Shown here in pieces: positions 6,331 to 7,529 of a stretch of DNA of 7,529 bases. Under the pieces are notes generated by a model that did no database searches, was not told the DNA's origin, and saw only the letters and a list, made by a program, of their open reading frames with translations. The translations under genes were made by a program, and so were the position numbers. Numbering within the stretch: position 1 is the stretch's first letter; every line of letters starts with the position of its first letter. The DNA is from Archaeoglobaceae archaeon (lineage in GTDB: Archaea; Halobacteriota; Archaeoglobi; Archaeoglobales; JdFR-42): NCBI GenBank assembly GCA_015523685.1, contig WAJW01000149.1:1-7529 (forward strand), written 5' to 3'.

Positions 6331-6340
6331 TAATATAAAG
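6331..6340 (-). promoter_or_regulatory. TATA box of hef
   Basis: The minus strand reads CTTTATATTA, close to the archaeal TATA consensus. Its centre is about 30 bases above the ATG at 6305 but only a few bases above the ATG pair at 6329/6326. This favours the downstream start with a leader of only a few bases, and no Shine-Dalgarno precedes that ATG. Confidence 0.5.
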
Positions 6341-6393
6341 GTTGAGTGAAACATGAAATATATCAACTGAATCTCAGATGAGGAAAGACAAAA

Positions 6394-6402
6394 CCTTTTA
6401 TG
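6394..6402 (+). promoter_or_regulatory. probable TATA box of the amidohydrolase gene
   Basis: The plus strand reads CCTTTTATG, preceded by A-rich ACAAAA that could act as BRE. The centre is 24-27 bases from the in-frame ATGs at 6423 and 6426 and only about 15 from the ATG at 6414, so the true start may be one of the later codons. This box and the hef box lie back to back about 60 bases apart. Confidence 0.4.
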
Positions 6403-6413
6403 CCTGAATTTCA

Positions 6414-7268
6414 ATGGACGGAATGATGATCGATGGTTTTGAAATTATAGATTTCCACGTTCACATAGGTGGAGAGAACGACTGGAAACCGTGGGTCAGA
6501 GAATATCAGGATAAGATGAATCCGGAGATTTCAGGTAAACTACCAGAGATAATGACTCCAGATGGCATGAGGGATTATCTCGATAAAGAGGGAGTTGACT
6601 ACGCTGTAATCCTTGCTGAATACTCTCCAATAACCACAGGAATAGTCACAACAGAGACTGTTGTGGAATTCTGCAATCATTCAGAGAGATTCATACCATT
6701 CGGTTCAATCAACCCCCATCTCGAGAGTGATGTAAGGGAGACGATGGAGAGATTTATTGAACTGGGGATAAAGGGAATAAAGCTTTACCCGAGCTATATC
6801 CATGTATTTCCGAACGACAGTAGACTTTACCCCATTTATGAAATATGTTCCAGGGAAAAAATCCCGCTGATGGTTCATACAGGCTCCTCAATCTTCAAGG
6901 GGGCGAGACTGAAGTATGCGAACCCTCTTCTGATGGATGATGTTGCAGTTGACTTTCCCGATCTCCCGATTCTCCTTGTCCACGGGGGAAGGGGCATATG
7001 GTACAGAGAGGCTGAATTTCTGGCAAGATTGCACAGAAATGTCTATCTCGAAATCTCTGGAGTTCCACCTCAACGCCTCCTCAATTACTATCCAGAGCTG
7101 GAGAGAATTTCGGAAAAGGTCATATTCGGGTCTGATTTTCCGGGAGTCCCGGGAATAAGGAAAAACATAGAAAAGATTCTGAATTTACCTCTCAGGGATT
7201 CGACAAAAAGAAAAATCCTGTATGAAAATGGATACAGACTTCTGAAAAGAGCCGGAGCATTGAAATAG
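6414..7268 (+). CDS. amidohydrolase-2 family metal-dependent TIM-barrel hydrolase or decarboxylase, substrate unknown
   Basis: The protein is 284 residues from the first ATG; starts at 6423 or 6426 would remove three or four residues and fit the TATA position better. It belongs to the amidohydrolase-related family PF04909. Strand 1 holds the metal pair DFHVHIG (His15, His17), followed by His155 in LMVHTG, His190 in LLVHGGRG and Asp241 in the C-terminal GSDFPG motif. GIKLYPSY (121-128) is also typical. Known relatives include non-oxidative aromatic acid decarboxylases and lactone hydrolases, but many archaeal members have no known substrate, so I give no specific reaction. There is no signal peptide, so it should be cytoplasmic. 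It is transcribed alone, divergently from hef and convergently with the thermosome gene, and the context gives no clue to a pathway. The family is firm, the function open. Confidence 0.88.
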   Translation: MDGMMIDGFEIIDFHVHIGGENDWKPWVREYQDKMNPEISGKLPEIMTPDGMRDYLDKEGVDYAVILAEYSPITTGIVTTETVVEFCNHSERFIPFGSINPHLESDVRETMERFIELGIKGIKLYPSYIHVFPNDSRLYPIYEICSREKIPLMVHTGSSIFKGARLKYANPLLMDDVAVDFPDLPILLVHGGRGIWYREAEFLARLHRNVYLEISGVPPQRLLNYYPELERISEKVIFGSDFPGVPGIRKNIEKILNLPLRDSTKRKILYENGYRLLKRAGALK

Positions 7269-7280
7269 ATATCAGTCGAT

Positions 7281-7296
7281 AAATAAAAAGTAAAAG
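7281..7296 (-). terminator. T-rich terminator of the thermosome gene
   Basis: Nine to 24 bases past the thermosome stop codon the minus strand reads CTTTTACTTTTTATTT, a good archaeal T-tract. It lies between two convergent genes. The palindrome at 7309-7328 just upstream could add a hairpin, which is unusual for archaeal termination. Confidence 0.5.
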
Positions 7297-7304
7297 AGGG
7301 GGAA

Positions 7305-7529
7305 TTACATGGGTGGCATGCCACCCATTCCGCCCATATCAGGTGCGGATTCCTCTCCCTTGCTCAGCTTTGATGCAGCAATGACATCGTCGATTCTCAA
7401 TATCATGACCGCTGCTTCAGTTGCTGACTCTATTGCCTGAATCTTGACTCTCCATGGCTCGAGAACTCCTCTCTCATTCATGTTTACAACTTCGCCCGTC
7501 TCAACATCGAGGCCCGCATACGGATCTCC
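7305..7529 (-). CDS. thermosome (group II chaperonin) subunit, C-terminal 74 residues; 5' end outside window
   Basis: The visible 74 residues begin GDPYAGLDVETGEVVNM and continue with VLEPWRVKIQAIESATEAA and MILRIDDVIAA, a block conserved near the end of all archaeal thermosome subunits and eukaryotic CCT. The tail carries the glycine/methionine repeats MGGMGGM and ends PPM at a TAA. Thermosomes are double-ring ATP-driven folding chambers in the cytoplasm; the visible part belongs to the end of the equatorial domain and the flexible tail that projects into the cavity. The rest of the gene, including the ATP site and apical domain, is beyond the window, so alpha and beta subunits cannot be told apart. 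The reading frame is intact up to the edge. Confidence 0.95.
   Translation of the reverse strand, partial: GDPYAGLDVETGEVVNMNERGVLEPWRVKIQAIESATEAAVMILRIDDVIAASKLSKGEESAPDMGGMGGMPPM
7309..7328. repeat. perfect 20-base inverted repeat at the thermosome 3' end
   Basis: The sequence ATGGGTGGCA is followed directly by its exact reverse complement. In RNA it can fold into an 8-base-pair stem with a CAUG loop. It codes for the Gly-Gly-Met-Pro-Pro-Met end of the thermosome, and the codons for GGM and PPM are naturally near-complementary, so it may be a by-product of the protein repeat. Confidence 0.7.

Noticed and set aside
1..7529. CRISPR array, insertion sequence, tRNA, rRNA or defence island
   Set aside because: No spaced direct repeats, transposase, terminal inverted repeats, tRNA fold or known defence genes were found. 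Hef is a housekeeping repair protein, not a Cas or restriction component.

Overview
The window looks like a chromosomal piece of a thermophilic, respiring euryarchaeon. Four things point there: a Hef helicase/nuclease (a euryarchaeal XPF relative), the C-terminus of a group II chaperonin (thermosome), archaeal TATA boxes at about 25-30 bases from the likely starts, and ribosome binding sites that match the archaeal 16S 3' end very well. The three-gene c-type cytochrome / ferredoxin / NrfD module implies anaerobic or metal/sulfur-type respiration. An Archaeoglobi-like host (Archaeoglobus, Geoglobus, Ferroglobus) is my best guess, but this is inference from gene content and not a search result.

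Layout, left to right: the last 31 codons of an unidentified plus-strand gene (2-97); a minus-strand respiratory operon, read right to left, of a five-haem cytochrome (3179-2496), a Tat-exported protein with four [4Fe-4S] sites (2491-1520) and a ten-helix NrfD/DsrP-type quinone-site membrane protein (1510-221); a minus-strand pair of Fluc/CrcB fluoride channel (3997-3614) and DUF190 PII-like protein (3612-3262); the minus-strand hef gene (stop at 4065); a divergent plus-strand amidohydrolase-2 gene (6414-7268); and the end of a minus-strand thermosome gene (7305-7529, cut by the window edge).

The respiratory proteins would form a membrane complex on the outer face of the cytoplasmic membrane, passing electrons between the menaquinone pool (NrfD), a string of Fe-S clusters and a tethered multihaem cytochrome. 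No catalytic subunit is encoded here, so direction and terminal partner are open. The Fluc/DUF190 pair protects against fluoride, with DUF190 a possible regulator. Hef acts at stalled replication forks.

In both multi-gene units the downstream Shine-Dalgarno sequence overlaps the end of the upstream gene, which suggests translational coupling. By contrast, genes that begin transcription units tend to have a TATA box very close to the first ATG, which favours slightly downstream starts with leaderless or near-leaderless messages. No CRISPR array, tRNA, rRNA, insertion sequence or clearly new defence system was seen. The most unusual points are the architecture of the tethered five-haem cytochrome module, a Met replacing one Phe of the Fluc 'Phe box', a PIP-box-like motif in Hef, and a perfect 20-base palindrome at the thermosome 3' end.
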